Of a DNA stretch of 64,000 nucleotides, positions 11,501 to 23,490 are shown piece by piece. Position 1 is the first letter of the stretch; each line of letters opens with the position of its first letter. The notes beneath the pieces are model-generated. The model had not been told where the DNA came from. It made no database searches and saw only the letters and a program-made list of their open reading frames with translations. The position numbers and the translations under genes were made by a program. The stretch comes from Liolophura sinensis. Taxonomy: Eukaryota; Mollusca; Polyplacophora; Chitonida; Chitonidae. The stretch spans positions 40,328,458 to 40,392,457 of the forward strand of contig NC_088300.1 in the NCBI RefSeq assembly GCF_032854445.1. The letters are read 5' to 3'.

Positions 11501-14500
11501 GGATAAATAATAGCAGTTATTTATGTTAGTCATTTTTTTTTTTTTTTACATTTTTAGGATTCTATGACTTCAAATCAGGGTATCTGTCGGGTACACTGTA
11601 CACTTGTTAGGTGTTGTGACAAGCACAAATCTACACTCTCAGTTCTGACCTCTATCAGAGTTAAGAGTAGAACATTCATGAGTATGCCTCTTGACCATAT
11701 GAAGAAATAGATTATCTCATCGATTATTTGACAGATTTTTGGTGAATGCAGTGGAATTCATTGAACAGTTCATCGATACTGAGGGCTTATTCCGTAAATC
11801 TGGGGCAGTTAGTCGACAAAAGGAGCTCAAGGTAAGTAAATGTATATTTTTGAAAGTAATACAGCTTGTAATAAGAGGCTTCTTTCAGCATTATCTCATA
11901 AGTATTAGATTCATTTATTTATATAATTTATTTAGTTGGAGTTTAACTTATACGTCGGGAGCCATCATTATGGTGGGAGGTAGACCTTCCTTGCATGTAT
12001 AACCTGAAAGAAGGCCAGCAAGAGATGGACTACAGCTCACCGCAATCGGTTTGGTGACAGGCTTCTGGGTAATTGATGCACTGCAAAATTTAAAATGCAC
12101 AAAAAAAGTTTAAAATGTTGAATGATGATGAAAGTCATACAGTACCATGTGGCAGTGGTTCATATACATTTATGTTATTATGTGAAATACATGTATGTAA
12201 ATAATTACCATTTGTATGGTGTACACAAATGTGCAGGTTATTAATTCTCTTCAATCAGATATGATGTATGGTATGTGAGGAGAATTATCAGGGCTAAATT
12301 TACTGTTTAGATTATATTGGGATAACTGAGATAACTGTTGCCATACAGGTACAATTGAGATACGATTCTTACAGTGTCTTCCAAAATTTAAGTGATTTAT
12401 TACTTAGGTGTAAACTGCCCAAAGTGCGGAGCTGGAGCAGTGACTGGTGACTGAGCATGATCACATCAACATCTCGTGGAAAGTGTGTTGTTTTCTGAAT
12501 TTAAAATGAAAATTACATTATAAAATCAGCACAGTCAGCTTAATGAGAACAAAAGAAGTGTATTGTCGATAATTACATGAATTAATCTGACAATCGGCGG
12601 TGGTTATCGATGTCTGATATATTGCCACCTACACTACAACCATTGGAATTTATCTATAGTCTGCTACAAACTGACTCCCCAGTTGCCTTTACTCTCACAT
12701 GCTGCTGGATGAAAGGGAGATAACTTAATACATAGAATGGGATGACACATTCATAGTGGCTCATAAGGCCACAGACCCCCATTAGTTTTCCGTAAGCAAC
12801 AATGTTAACGTTCAGCGCTGTAACTCAGTCCCAAACATTCCGTGGCCAATAAGCTTTGGTGCATACCTGGCCCAGTCTGTGAGAAAGAAGCCATAAAAAT
12901 CTTGACATACAGTACGTTGACCCTCAAAATCTGGACCTTTCCATGCTGGCAGCTGGGAGAGGTGCCTAGCAACGCCAAGGGGACGTCACTTGCAGCCTCA
13001 TCACCGCCTGTCTGCTTGTGTCCTCTCGCCCAGACTTTCAAACTTTCATCATTAAAACTAATACCTACTGAAAGCTTAGACAGTTTCCATCATTTTGATG
13101 CCAAGCATGCACCTGTACACCGAAAAAGACTTTACACCCTAAAATACACAGAATTACATTTGTCCCTCATAGAAATGCATACATGTGCTTGATGTTGTCG
13201 GAATGATCCCCACACCAGGCAGCTACACGTACACATATCTGAAAAGTAATGTCAAAAGCCATAGAAGAGGCGTTTGGGGCTGAGGTGGCTAGCATGCCAG
13301 TGCTCTGCCCAGCTTCCTCCGACCATAATGCTGGCCGCCATGGCAAAAGTTAAATATTCTTAAGTACGGCATGAACTATCAATCAGATTAATAGACAAAT
13401 AAAAAGCCATAGACAGGATTTTCAATGCAAGTTGATCAGCACTTGGGCTAAGTGATTTATAGATGCATATACGCCGATCGACCATAAGGCCATATATGGA
13501 GGCAGGCCATCTGAGTGACATGATCATATATCAGTTCCGTTAACCAAAACGTTACAAAAGAGCTGATAATTTGATGAACTTGTTGTTTTTGTCAAACAGC
13601 TCCAGATAGAGAACGACGGTGGATTTAGTGATGTGCAAGTGTTTGACGTGACTGGGGTGGTGAAGCAGTTTTTCCGGGAACTGCCTGATCCTCTCCTCAC
13701 CAATAAGTACCACGATACTTTTATAAAGTGCTACCAGCTGAGTGACCGAGATCAGGCTGCGTCCTCCATCTTAGATCTGTGCCTTCTGTTGCCTGGGGAA
13801 CATCTAGGCACACTCCGCTACTTCATGAGGTTCTTGGCCAGGGTGGCTGACAACAGTCAAGTTAACAAGATGGATGCTACTAACTTGGCCGTTGTGTTGG
13901 GACCCAACATTATGCATGTGAATACCAATAGAACCGAGAAAATGAACTCTTCTGAAGAGAAGCTGCTTCAGACACAAACAGCCATCGTTGAATTTCTTAT
14001 CCGAAACGCAGAAAAAATTGGTATTGTGTCCACTAGCCTGGTGGATCGGGTCAAGCTCATGGAGGGCCTGGAGGAGGTTTCAGTTGAGGAAAGGACAGAT
14101 GTAACAGTAGATGAGACAGTGAAGAGATCCAAGCGGAAAAAGAGGAGGAGTAGTTCACTACAAGGTACATGTTAAAGGGCAGTGGCTATAAGAACATGTA
14201 GTCGATTACTAGGTAATGGCAGGTCTCCATAACTATATATATATGTACAAATATGAGTTCCATATGTTTTTGAGAGGGGGCCTCCGTGGCTCAGTTGGTT
14301 ATCACGCCAGCACAGTGTAATGACCCATGAGTCTCTCACCAATGCGGTCGCTGTGAGTTCGAGTCCATCTCATGCTGGCTTCCTCTCCGGCCGTACGTAG
14401 GAAGGTCTGCCAGCAACCTGCAGATTGTAGTGGGTTTCCCCTGGCTCTGCCCGGTTTCCACCCACCATAATGCTGGCCGCCGTCGTATAAGTGAAATATT

Positions 14501-17500
14501 CTTGAGTACGGGGTAAGACACCAATCAAATAAATAAATAAATAAATGATTTTGAGAACAGTGAAAAACTTGTCTGACAAGGTAATTCTCATAAACAAAGA
14601 AATCAATGTCATATACATGTATAGTAGGTGGTTAGGTAGGTGTTATGCAGATATGGGAAGAAATAATAAGTATACTTATCCTGGATTTTGTTTATTGGGT
14701 AGGTTTTGTTAGTAATATTGCTCAAAGTCTGGCAAAATGGCGAACGACACCCGTGAAGTCGACTAGCTCTCAGCTGAGTCATTCTTCCAGTGAAAATATT
14801 CCCGCAGACGTGCCAGCTTCTCTACCTGTGATGACACCCAAACTGATGCGCAAGCGCAAGGCTTCTGGAGAAGCTCTAGTCTTCTCTGCTGCTAAAAGGT
14901 AAGTGCAAGCTTGATCTAGAGTAATGTAAACATAATTTACTGTGCCCAAGTCTGCACATGGTCGTGGGTTTCTCGAAAGCAGTGCTGCGTTTTCCTCCCA
15001 ACATAATGCTGGTCACCGTCGTATTAGGGAAATATTCTGTGCTTTGGCATAATATGCAATTACCAATGAAATAAATAGATAAAATACTGCACTCAAGATG
15101 GCTTCTGTGGTACAGCATACAGTGACATACCTGTAAGTTTTGAATTGAGTCGTGTGCTGCAGAGCAGTGAGGGCTTAAAATGTTTTATGATGTTTACTCA
15201 CTTCTATGACCTGAAATAATCTGAAATTTAGATTTACATGCAGATCGTTGTTTTGATGATTGTACCTTTTCGGTGTTTTATTTTTAGAAGTAGCTGCCAT
15301 ATGTTTCTCTTTATTATTTGTTAATGAATGTGTCCCTCGAAAGTCAAGAGGTAAAAAATACCTCAAATCATATGGCTGGAATGGCAGCACAGATACTGTA
15401 CCTTTCTTTGAAGGAGAGATGGAGACAGATTTAAGATTGAAAAGCGTTATACTCGGGTATATGAAGCAAAGAAATTGTTCTTGTTTTTTTTAGCTCATTT
15501 TTTTTGTAGCTTATGTTGTACCTTGAGGGTCCGCTCCAGTAACAGGGAAAGCAATGTTAAACAAAATGTTAGAGGTGGTTTCTCAAAAAGTTATGCATTT
15601 ATTGAGCTCAGGGTTTGCACACATGTAGAGCACAATAACACGAAGGAGATTTTCCAATGTTGATATGATGTGTGCGTATTAAATAACGTAAATTACCAAA
15701 TTCCTGACTTAGTGTATTGTGTATTAAAATCAAAGTTAAAGAAAATGTTAGGGGTGGTGTCACAAAAAGTATAGCAGGTATTGATGTGAAGTTTTACATG
15801 CATATAAAGCACAATGACACAATTGCTGTAACTTCACGATTTCAGCATGTATTGAGCTGAAGTTTTCCATTCATGTGCCTCCTGCAGGTGAGCTCTTTGA
15901 TAGCCTTTGCTACCAAATCTAAGTTTCATTTTTTTAAAATTATGTCATTTTGCCTTCACAACTGATAACCCTGAGTACTTGACAGAACGATGAACATGTG
16001 TTCAAACACTCAAGGTTAAAGTTAGGAAAAGATTTATTAGTGTTCTGGATCTGAGGAAAAAGAGCATAACTTTTGAGAACATTGGCTTCTCAGCATAAGG
16101 ACTGGTATGAGAAGATTCATCTACATCTACATGGACTTATGCCACTGGTCCATCTTTTATACGTAATGGCCACTTGTATGTCTTCAGTATTTTTTATCTA
16201 CTGATATTTCATGGCATGAAGCTATCATCTCAGGGAAATAATTTTTTGTAGTAACTTTTACCAAGTTACAGTGGAATTTTATTCTTCAGTTCTTGTACCT
16301 ATTAATACTATGGGAAGAAGCAAGGAGAGTTATCTCCCCCTTCTGTCTTAGCAACTTTATCAAGTTAACATGTATTATTATGCCTGCCTGCTACACTTTT
16401 TTTAAATATCGAGTGAAAACTCACAAATTTTGACCTTATGGATGGATCGCTGGCATCATACTATTCAGCTTTCATCACGTAAAATCCTGGTGAGGTCATC
16501 ATACTGCTGATTTCTAGATTTCATACATTTTGACCCCTGTACTGGACATACCCATAGAGTGTGTCATAATAAGCTGTCATTTTGGTCCCGAGGAGTGAGA
16601 GGGCATACTTCATTGTAGTTTTCTATTGTCCTTTTATTGTTTGTCCACCTGGCTATTCGTCTGCCTCTACACACAAAATATAAAAGCTTGTACTATTTGT
16701 ATCTGGGAATTGGTCATTAAGAGTAGTTTGAAATTTCATGAACTTCATTGTTTTCTCTAGTATTGAGAACATTGATTTTAATGAGCTGCCCAGTATAGCT
16801 TATTCGGTGTATGTATGCAGTGGACGATGCATATGTTCATGTGGTGGCTTCATTATTGAGAACAGAAAAGGTTTATATGTTGTACATGTTTATGTTTTGT
16901 ACATGTTTATATGTTGTACATGTTAATGTGTTGTACATGTTTATGTGTTGTACATGTTTATTATATGTTGTACATGTTTATATGTTGTACATGTTAATGT
17001 GTTGTACATGTTTATGTGTTGTACATGTTCATATGTTGTACATGTTTATGTGTTGTACATGTTTATGTTTTGTATATGTTTATATGTTGTACATGTTTAT
17101 GTGTTGTACGTGTTTATATGTTGTACATGTTCATGTGATATCTAATTCAATCACAGGAAAGCCATCCTGATGCAGATGCCTCAGACGCCATTCACCCCTG
17201 GCTCTCTCAAGTCTCTCCCTCCAGGTTAGTGGTGTCAGTTCTGTATGTGGGGAATGTCACCATGGCCATGTATAGTCCAGACTTGTGTGCTTTACATCTC
17301 ATTCCAAATGCGCAATGAATCATGACCCATACTAAAATAATACAACAACAAACACATTCAACATCAGTGTTATTGTTTTGACAGGTATTTACATTTAACC
17401 TCATAGTGAAGAATTTTTCTATTCTACATGTAGGGCAGTGGTCACTTTTATCGTATGGCAAAACCCAAGTGCTCAAGTTACCCTCCAGGGTTTGGCATTG

Positions 17501-20500
17501 TGTTTAATGTTCTCAGTACAGTGTTTCAATGAGGCAGTGCTATTTACGTATACATGTACAAATGATGGTGAAATATGAAGCAAAACAAAACAAATCTCTC
17601 CCTGGTTTTTGCGTACTAAGTATATTATATGTACATATCATTGTGCTTTCAGTTCAAGTTTTACACATGTCCTTGTCGACCTCAATGTCTTACTCTTTCA
17701 GAAATTCAGAAGGCTCTAGAAAGAGGGACACCGAATATAAACTTTTCCAAGGAACAAAAAATTGAGTTCACAGCAACTCCGGAAAAGAAGAAATCTCGTA
17801 AGCGCTTGAGTCTGTTCAGTCCCAGTGGAGCAAGGAAGTCAAAGTCATGGTAAGTTACTTCTTTTGTCATGTCTATCCTACAAACCATGAGCCCTAATTG
17901 CAAGTTGCTCCTGTGTGTTTTGTATTTGGTTAAGGGGCTAACATCAAAGTTTTTATGCTGAAAGGATAATGTTGTCACGATGACTGTGCCGACTGGAAAT
18001 AGTCAGTTTCAACGAGGTGATAGCCGAACCGCTCCAGATAATGATTTCATAGTTGGTATGTGCATGTACCTGTTGTATCATATTGAAATGAACTTGGTTC
18101 CAATTTAAAACTGGGGCTATTTTGGATCAAATTTCTGTTTTCCACGACAAAGAAATGGAAATAGGCAGTTTCAGAGATTTGATCACATTAGAAGTTAAAC
18201 TGCCTCACAAGGATTTTACAGTGATGTAAAGTTAGTTTCTATTTAATATGGGACTATTTCGATTAAATTTCCGGTTTCCTTTGTAATTGAGTGGATATAG
18301 GAAGTTTAAATAAGATGATCGCAATAGAAGTCAAAGCGCTTAGGATAATAATTTCGTTTTTGATATGTACATGTAGGCTTGTTTTGACATGATGGAGGTG
18401 AACAAGGGTACTATATAAACTTTCTCTGTTTGATCAGATTTCTGATTTTTGTGGCAGCTGACTAAAAGCCGAAAGTTTGAATGACTTGAACAAAGTAGTA
18501 GTCCTTCTGTTTCATACAGAAGGAGTTGATCAGGTTCCTGTTCATACTGGGCTGTTCTGATCAAATTTCTGGTTTCCATGGAGTGGAAGTAGCCAGTTTC
18601 ATTGAGGGGAACACAATAAAAATCAGGCGTTTCATTTTTACTGTTCAAAATGCAAATACATGCTAATAAATACATGTACTTCCTAAGTAAATCATTATTC
18701 ATTGCATAATGATTTGTAAGTGGGCTCCAACAAATAAGCAGTTCCAATCTGGCTTGGTAGCTCTGTTGGTAGAGGGGTCTCACTCAAGCCAGTATTTTTA
18801 CTGGTCTTGAGACAGTTGGTTCACTTTCGGAAATTCAGTGAATGGTTTATAGCTGAAAAGGTATTGGTGTATTTCTGTATATTTGCTGTTTCCTTTGTGC
18901 GGTTTGCTGAACACAAGTTTCTGAGCTTGCATGTGACTCATCAGTTTTTGTGAGCAGTATTTTAAATGGCCCTGCCGAGCCATTATCTACATATATGCCT
19001 TGTATCATCATGATTATGTTTGGTGAGAACCTTTTATGTTATGTTTGCATTTTTGACTTTCTGCATCTTCAGGTCTGTAACAACAAGCTCTTCTAACCTG
19101 AAACTTGCAGTTCCAAAGGAAAAGAAGAGGGGTCTGTTGAGAAGGTTAAGTGGGGGCAAATCAAAGGTAACTTAAATTGCACAATACTTTTATGTAATTT
19201 TTTTTTTTCCACTTACATTATTGTTAAATACCAGACCTGCTTTAAGTTCAGAAAATTCCCAAATTCCCGGGGATCTACCCTGTTTCCTCCCACCGTCGTA
19301 ATACTGGCTGTCATTGCATAAGGGAAACATTCTTGAGTACGTCGTGAAACACCAGTCAAGCAAATAACTAAATGAAGAACAAGCAAATGCCAGATGGTCC
19401 TTAATATTAAACAGATTTACATTGGTTTAGTTTAATGAAGGGCATGTGGTGGTAAGTAACCCTTTGTCGCAAAAGTTTTATTTTAAGCTGTGTACTCTAT
19501 ATGTTGTCATCATAGTTGGATTATTGCCCTGGTTTAGCTACTAGTCCTAATTACAAAGATAATAGTCACTTAATTACCTATATCATTGAAAGGGCATCTG
19601 AGACAGAAATTCTTACGTGTGTACGCACCTAATGAGGCTATAAAGTTTACAAAATATTATTAAAATTGGTCAAAACCTAGGCCGATTAAGTCTTATGACA
19701 ATCTAGTTTTGAATTAGAAAATGAAATGTGTACAGTTAGATGCAGTATATTTTGGCCTTCCAGCTCTAGTAATAAGTTCAGAACATATAGCAGGACCAGG
19801 TTAGCCAAAAGTTTAGGATTGCTCTGGTTAGAGGGGTGTTGCTGTATGTCTATAAGAGTGGGTAGGAGAAACGGAATTTCATCGACTCAACCAGTTGTCA
19901 TCAAGCTGACAGGAGTTTAACGGCTGTGTTATCTCAAAATACCAGTACCAGTGTTTTTTCTTTCGCAACACCTGAAATATTTTATGAAGTCTGAAAACCA
20001 TTTATCATGATGTCTGCATGGAAGCTGGTAAACTGCGTTTTTTTTTGTTTTTTTGTTTTTGTGTGTGTGTTTTTGTTTTAATGAATGTTATTTTTATATG
20101 TTTGCAGGCTGAGTCACCCTCCTGTAGCAAACAGTTGTGTCAGCAAATTGTTGGTGAACGGTTGGCCAGTCCAGCTAAAGGTAAGGCTGATGACCGTCAT
20201 ACCTACTCAGTGACCAAGGAGTCTCCCATAGCAGCATTGTTCTCCTCTAAAGAAGCAGCATGCTTGCAACTGGAGCAGACCGGCCAGGCGGACAGATTTT
20301 TCTCTCCAAAGAAGGTTGACCTGGAGAGGTCTCATTCTACCCAGCATAAGAGTTATCCGTCGTCTGCGATAGAACGGACAAATGTCAGACTACACCTACG
20401 AACTAGGTCAGTGGAAGCTGCCCTGATAAGAGGGAAGCCAAACACTGTGGCAAATGGTCTAAACAGTGGTGAGGTCCAGTTGCCCTTGAAGGTGAGACGA

Positions 20501-22366
20501 GAGCCATTGAGGAGAAGGTGTAGCCGATCAAGGTCACTCCACACAACCTCCCGAAGGCATCTTGTGATTGAAAATGTCTATGTTTCTCGTAGCAGTTCCC
20601 AGCGTTCAAGTCGTCACTCTAAAACTAAGTTGGTCAGCAGTGAGAGATCACCCAGTAAGAGCAGCACGAGTCCTGGTGTGATCCTCGCTCCTCCAGAAGA
20701 GTTTGCTGACCTACCGGAAAGTGAAGGTACAAATGATGACACTGGCATGAATGAGTCAGAGTGTGGCTTTTCCACCAATTCTGGCGACACGGTCATCTTT
20801 GTACCATCCAAAAATGTGAGTCTGGAGACGAAATATGGACATAAGAGTATCACCCAGGCTGTTAAAGAAATGGAAGAACAAGGTAAGGTGCTAGCTGATC
20901 AGCAACAGTCAGCCCAGGGAGGAGGCTCAGACTCAGCAAAGGACAATTTGGGGGTTACAGGAACCTCTGCCAGAAAGGCATCCTCCTTGGCTAATTTACA
21001 GAAACCCTGTAGCTCGGAAACAACTGCTACATGTAGCAGGTCTCAGAGTATGTATGAGAGGGTTGGTAAAAGTCAGCATGCCGCCCCTAATCTCCTGGTC
21101 TCGGCAGACACATGTAAGTTATTGACCAGAGCGGGCTACGTAAAAGAGATGGGGAAGGTAAGGCAGGAGGTGGAAACACAACCACGGGAAGAAAATATAG
21201 AAGAAAGAGCTCCCATTAAGAGAGCCATGGCAAAAATTGCTCATCACGAAAGTGTTCTGGGCCTTAGGGTCAACAACAAGGGCAGTGTAGCTCAGAAGGC
21301 TCAGAAGTTAGCCGAAAAGCATGCATATGAGACAGAAAGGCATAAGTCACCTCTTCGCTTTCCAAAATCCACCAGCAGGACTCGTGGAGCTTCTCCAGTC
21401 GGTATCCCAAAGATATTTGCCAGAGGGGACTCTGACGCAGAACGGTTCAGGCAGATGGCCCTCAACAGTTTGAGGAGAGACTGCCATGGTCCTGTGAGAA
21501 GAACCTCAGCAAATCTTCCAATTTCCACCCAGTTGCTGAGACCATCAGCCGAGGCTACAGGCTGCTGCCAAACACAGTCGTCACAGGACAGCAAAATATC
21601 TTGTCGAAGAAAACCAAGTATTTATAATGTGCAAAATGAACCTCCACGGACAGGATCTCACAAACTTGCCAGACAAGGTGTGAACCCAGTCGCCAAGCTC
21701 ACCAGTAGTGTTATGTGTACAGATAACACAGACTGTAATCCTGACATGGTCACTGCCCACGTGGAAGCTATGTCAAATGAGGATAGCGTGCTTCAAAGTA
21801 CAGTAGATGGGGACAGTGTTTTTAATTTGACCCCTCATCCTTTTGGTGATTTTACAGAGGAGGCTGAAAACAGCATTACCACCATGGATTTGAGTGGAAT
21901 CACCAATGCAGCCTTGTATCCCTGTAGCCTTAAGCCAAGTCAGAGATTTTCATTAAGTGCTTCCTTACAAGAGACAATAAATGATGTTTGCACCCCAGTT
22001 AGTAAAAAAGTGCTGAAGAAGCATGCAAAAGTTTCACCAAACACACCTCAAGAGGGTAATCAAGTGCATGGTTGTGACGAACGAAACCCTTGTACCCCCC
22101 ACATCAGGCAGGCTCTGATGGAGCGGTCCAATGGCCCGCATGTTCACCTGCGCACTTCAAAAGGGATGACCCCGCGCCACCTCCACCTGCACAAGAGCTC
22201 GCCCGCATCACCCTTGAAAGCTGTCAAGCGTCTGGCTTCTCCCAAGTCTGTCTACAGGGCTTCATCTAGAAGGGGAACACCACCTAGCAAGCGCCTAGCC
22301 ACTCAGGCCACAGCGTTGACCTGCATCCCTTCTCACTTACAGGAACAGAGTGGAGCAAACTTGTGA
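8541..22366 (+). CDS. Rho GTPase-activating protein, ARHGAP11-like, nine exons
   Basis: Exons: 8541-8651, 10039-10124, 11735-11831, 13600-14164, 14703-14898, 17157-17224, 17702-17849, 19073-19166 and 20108-22366. All introns are GT-AG, phases are consistent throughout, and the join gives about 1,207 residues (human ARHGAP11A is about 1,020). The RhoGAP fold spans roughly residues 48-240. Exon 3 carries TEGLFRKSGAV with the arginine finger at Arg86. Exon 4 carries VVKQFFRELPDPLL and NLAVVLGPN with the conserved Asn201. The protein would stimulate GTP hydrolysis by Rho; ARHGAP11A in vertebrates acts on RhoA around mitosis and cytokinesis. The remaining 900 or so residues are Ser/Pro/Lys-rich and disordered, with SP/TP sites and a basic C terminus (RLASPKS, RRGTPPSKRL) suitable for CDK control and nuclear import. 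The start is chosen because the exon-1 protein (LWDLE to GIKV) resembles the family N terminus. Introns hold SINEs and tandem repeats. Confidence 0.9.
11912..12085 (-). mobile_element. Degenerate SINE family 1 copy in intron 3
   Basis: Diverged minus-orientation copy: ATTATGGTGGGAGG, CAGACCTTCC-like and GGCTTCTGGGTAATT blocks remain. It lies just downstream of the exon 3 donor. Confidence 0.6.
12772..13157 (+). mobile_element. CAGACCCCCATTA repeat, copy A (intron 3), 3' truncated
   Basis: Closely matches 34812-35258 (copy B) from the terminal CAGACCCCCATTA onward, through GTGGCCAATAAGCTTTGGTG and the CAACGCCAAGGGGACGTCA block. It stops before the right end, so the terminal inverted repeat is present only on the left. 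Confidence 0.75.
13275..13405 (+). mobile_element. Internally deleted SINE family 1 copy in intron 3
   Basis: The head is joined directly to the GCTTCCTCCGACCATAATGC part and the tail TTAAATATTCTTAAGTACGG, so the central body is missing. Confidence 0.65.
14276..14548 (+). mobile_element. SINE family 1, full length, in intron 4, with target duplication
   Basis: Best-preserved copy: GGCCTCCGTGGCTCAGTTGG head (A box), GAGTTCGAGTCC B box, full body and AAATAAATAAATAAATAAAT tail. It is flanked by TTTTGAGA at 14268-14275 and 14549-14556, an 8-bp target-site duplication typical of LINE-driven insertion. Confidence 0.88.
14945..15085 (+). mobile_element. SINE family 1, 3' half, in intron 5
   Basis: Retains TGGTCGTGGGTTTCTCG, TTTTCCTCCCAACATAATGC and the 3' module, ending in GAAATAAATAGATAAAA. 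The tRNA head is missing. Confidence 0.65.
15548..15880. repeat. Degenerate direct repeat in intron 5
   Basis: Two related segments (about 15548-15665 and 15727-15880) share AAAATGTTAG-GGTGGT, CAAAAAGTAT/TTAT and GAGCACAATAACAC-like blocks at a spacing of about 180 bases. Confidence 0.5.
16868..17133 (+). repeat. 17-bp minisatellite abutting exon 6
   Basis: About fifteen tandem copies of a 17-base unit, TTTATGTGTTGTACATG with variants, ending only 24 bases before exon 6 at 17157. Because 17 is not a multiple of three and the unit has few stop codons, long spurious Cys/Val/Met-rich frames run through it; these are not genes. The polypyrimidine tract for exon 6 must lie in or beside the array. 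Confidence 0.9.
17985..18615. repeat. Degenerate repeats in intron 7
   Basis: Around four diverged units share GATCAAATTTCTGGTTTCC and GGAAATAGGCAGTTTCA-like blocks at roughly 130-180 base spacing. Confidence 0.45.
19262..19374 (+). mobile_element. SINE family 1, 3' portion, in intron 8
   Basis: Starts at CCCGGGGATCTACCCTG and keeps GTTTCCTCCCACCG, the 3' module (AAACATTCTTGAGTACGTCG) and a short AAATAACTAAAT tail. Confidence 0.6.
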
Positions 22367-22722
22367 CAGACTGTTTTGTGATTGACTGGAATCAAGTAGT
22401 GAAGATGTATGTTTGTACACGCTCATTTATGTATCAACTAATACACGAAATTCTTCTTTGTCTCAAGCTGCTAACCGATTCTCACAATTGTATGCCTACA
22501 TGTAGTTGCCTGTGCATATTCTGGGATTCCGTTCTCTCCCGATTGGGATCCCTATTGTATTCGTTCTGTTTTTTATTATTATTATTATTATTTTTTCACG
22601 ACTTCGTGAGCAGGATTTCTCCAACACCATTCAATATACAAGTCCCAAATTTCGCTCATATTATCTGTCAGATACTCTTGAGGTCGGTTTTTTTATTTTT
22701 TTTTATTTCTAGCGCACGTTGT
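22367..22722. other. Presumed start of the ARHGAP11-like 3' UTR
   Basis: Immediately follows the TGA stop. It contains a TTATTA microsatellite (about 22570-22590) and T-rich runs. No firm polyadenylation site was identified; AATAAA first appears at 24337-24342. Confidence 0.35.
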
Positions 22723-23490
22723 TTGGCCGTCATATTGGATTTTGTTTGAAACATTAAAAGATGTCCAGAACCGCTCAACCGATCAAACTCAAATGTAATA
22801 TGCAGGTTTAGGAAACTTAACCCCAAAAAGTTTACAAATTTGGTGTATTTCGGTTAAAAATTGCGGAAGTTTGCTATTGGTCAAATATGTCACGTGACGA
22901 TATTCGCAGTTTTTGAAGCCTAAATTAATGGCACGTTCTATAATGTACTTTTTGCGAGAGAAATCCAAAAAAATGTAATCAAAATTGACCGGAAATTGAT
23001 AGTTTTCGAAATGAAAAATTATAAGTAAGGAAAATCGTGAAATTTCGTGCATTATTCCCAAATATTGTGAGCCAGCTAGAGCCGATACCATTGAGAGTAA
23101 AACTAAAACTTTACATCAATATAGAGAGAGATAGTCTCCAGAATTATGTTTTTTATTTTGTATATTGGCCACGTGATATGGCCACCATATTGGTATTTGA
23201 AACATTAGAACATCATTTTCTCAACCAATTAAGCTCAAATTTGATATGCAGGTTGAAGTGACTTATCCCAACAAGGTGAGCTAATTCGGTGTATTTCGGT
23301 TGAAAGTTGCGCAAGTTCGCTATTGGTCGAAAATGTCAGGTCAGCAGATTTGCAATTACAATGAACAGGTGGGGCAAATGTCCGGTGTGGAAAATGTCAA
23401 TGGAGAGGACAGTGATGAGAAAAATGTCGGGTCGGGAAAACGTCCTCGACCCGGCCTAGGATCTGCTCGCAGATCCATTCTAGTTTAATT
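22723..23490 (+). repeat. Dispersed repeat with duplicated module and GAAAATGTC tail
   Basis: Segments 22723-22910 and 23179-23356 are diverged direct copies (TTGAAACATTA, CTCAAATTTGATATGCAGGT, GTGTATTTCGGTT, GCTATTGGTC). They are followed by a tail with several AAAATGTC or AAACGTC boxes spaced about 25-35 bases, then a GATCTGCTCGCAGATC palindrome at about 23460-23475. It looks like a mobile or satellite-derived element; no coding potential. Confidence 0.5.

Noticed and set aside
14276-14360. Possible tRNA gene (A and B boxes present)
   Set aside because: The spacing of the boxes is too long and no cloverleaf closes; it is the head of a SINE with tail and target duplication.
16811-17170. Long Cys/Val/Tyr-rich open frames in two registers
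   Set aside because: They are produced by the 17-bp minisatellite; the unit has few stops and is read in all frames in turn. No protein signal.
18752-18785. tRNA-like GGTAGCTCTGTTGGTAGAGG string in intron 7
   Set aside because: Only an A-box-like piece; no B box or acceptor pairing nearby. At most a fragment of another SINE.
22367-22749. Open frame directly after the ARHGAP11-like stop
   Set aside because: Hydrophobic by virtue of T-rich DNA; overlaps the stop in another register and has no start context; treated as 3' UTR.
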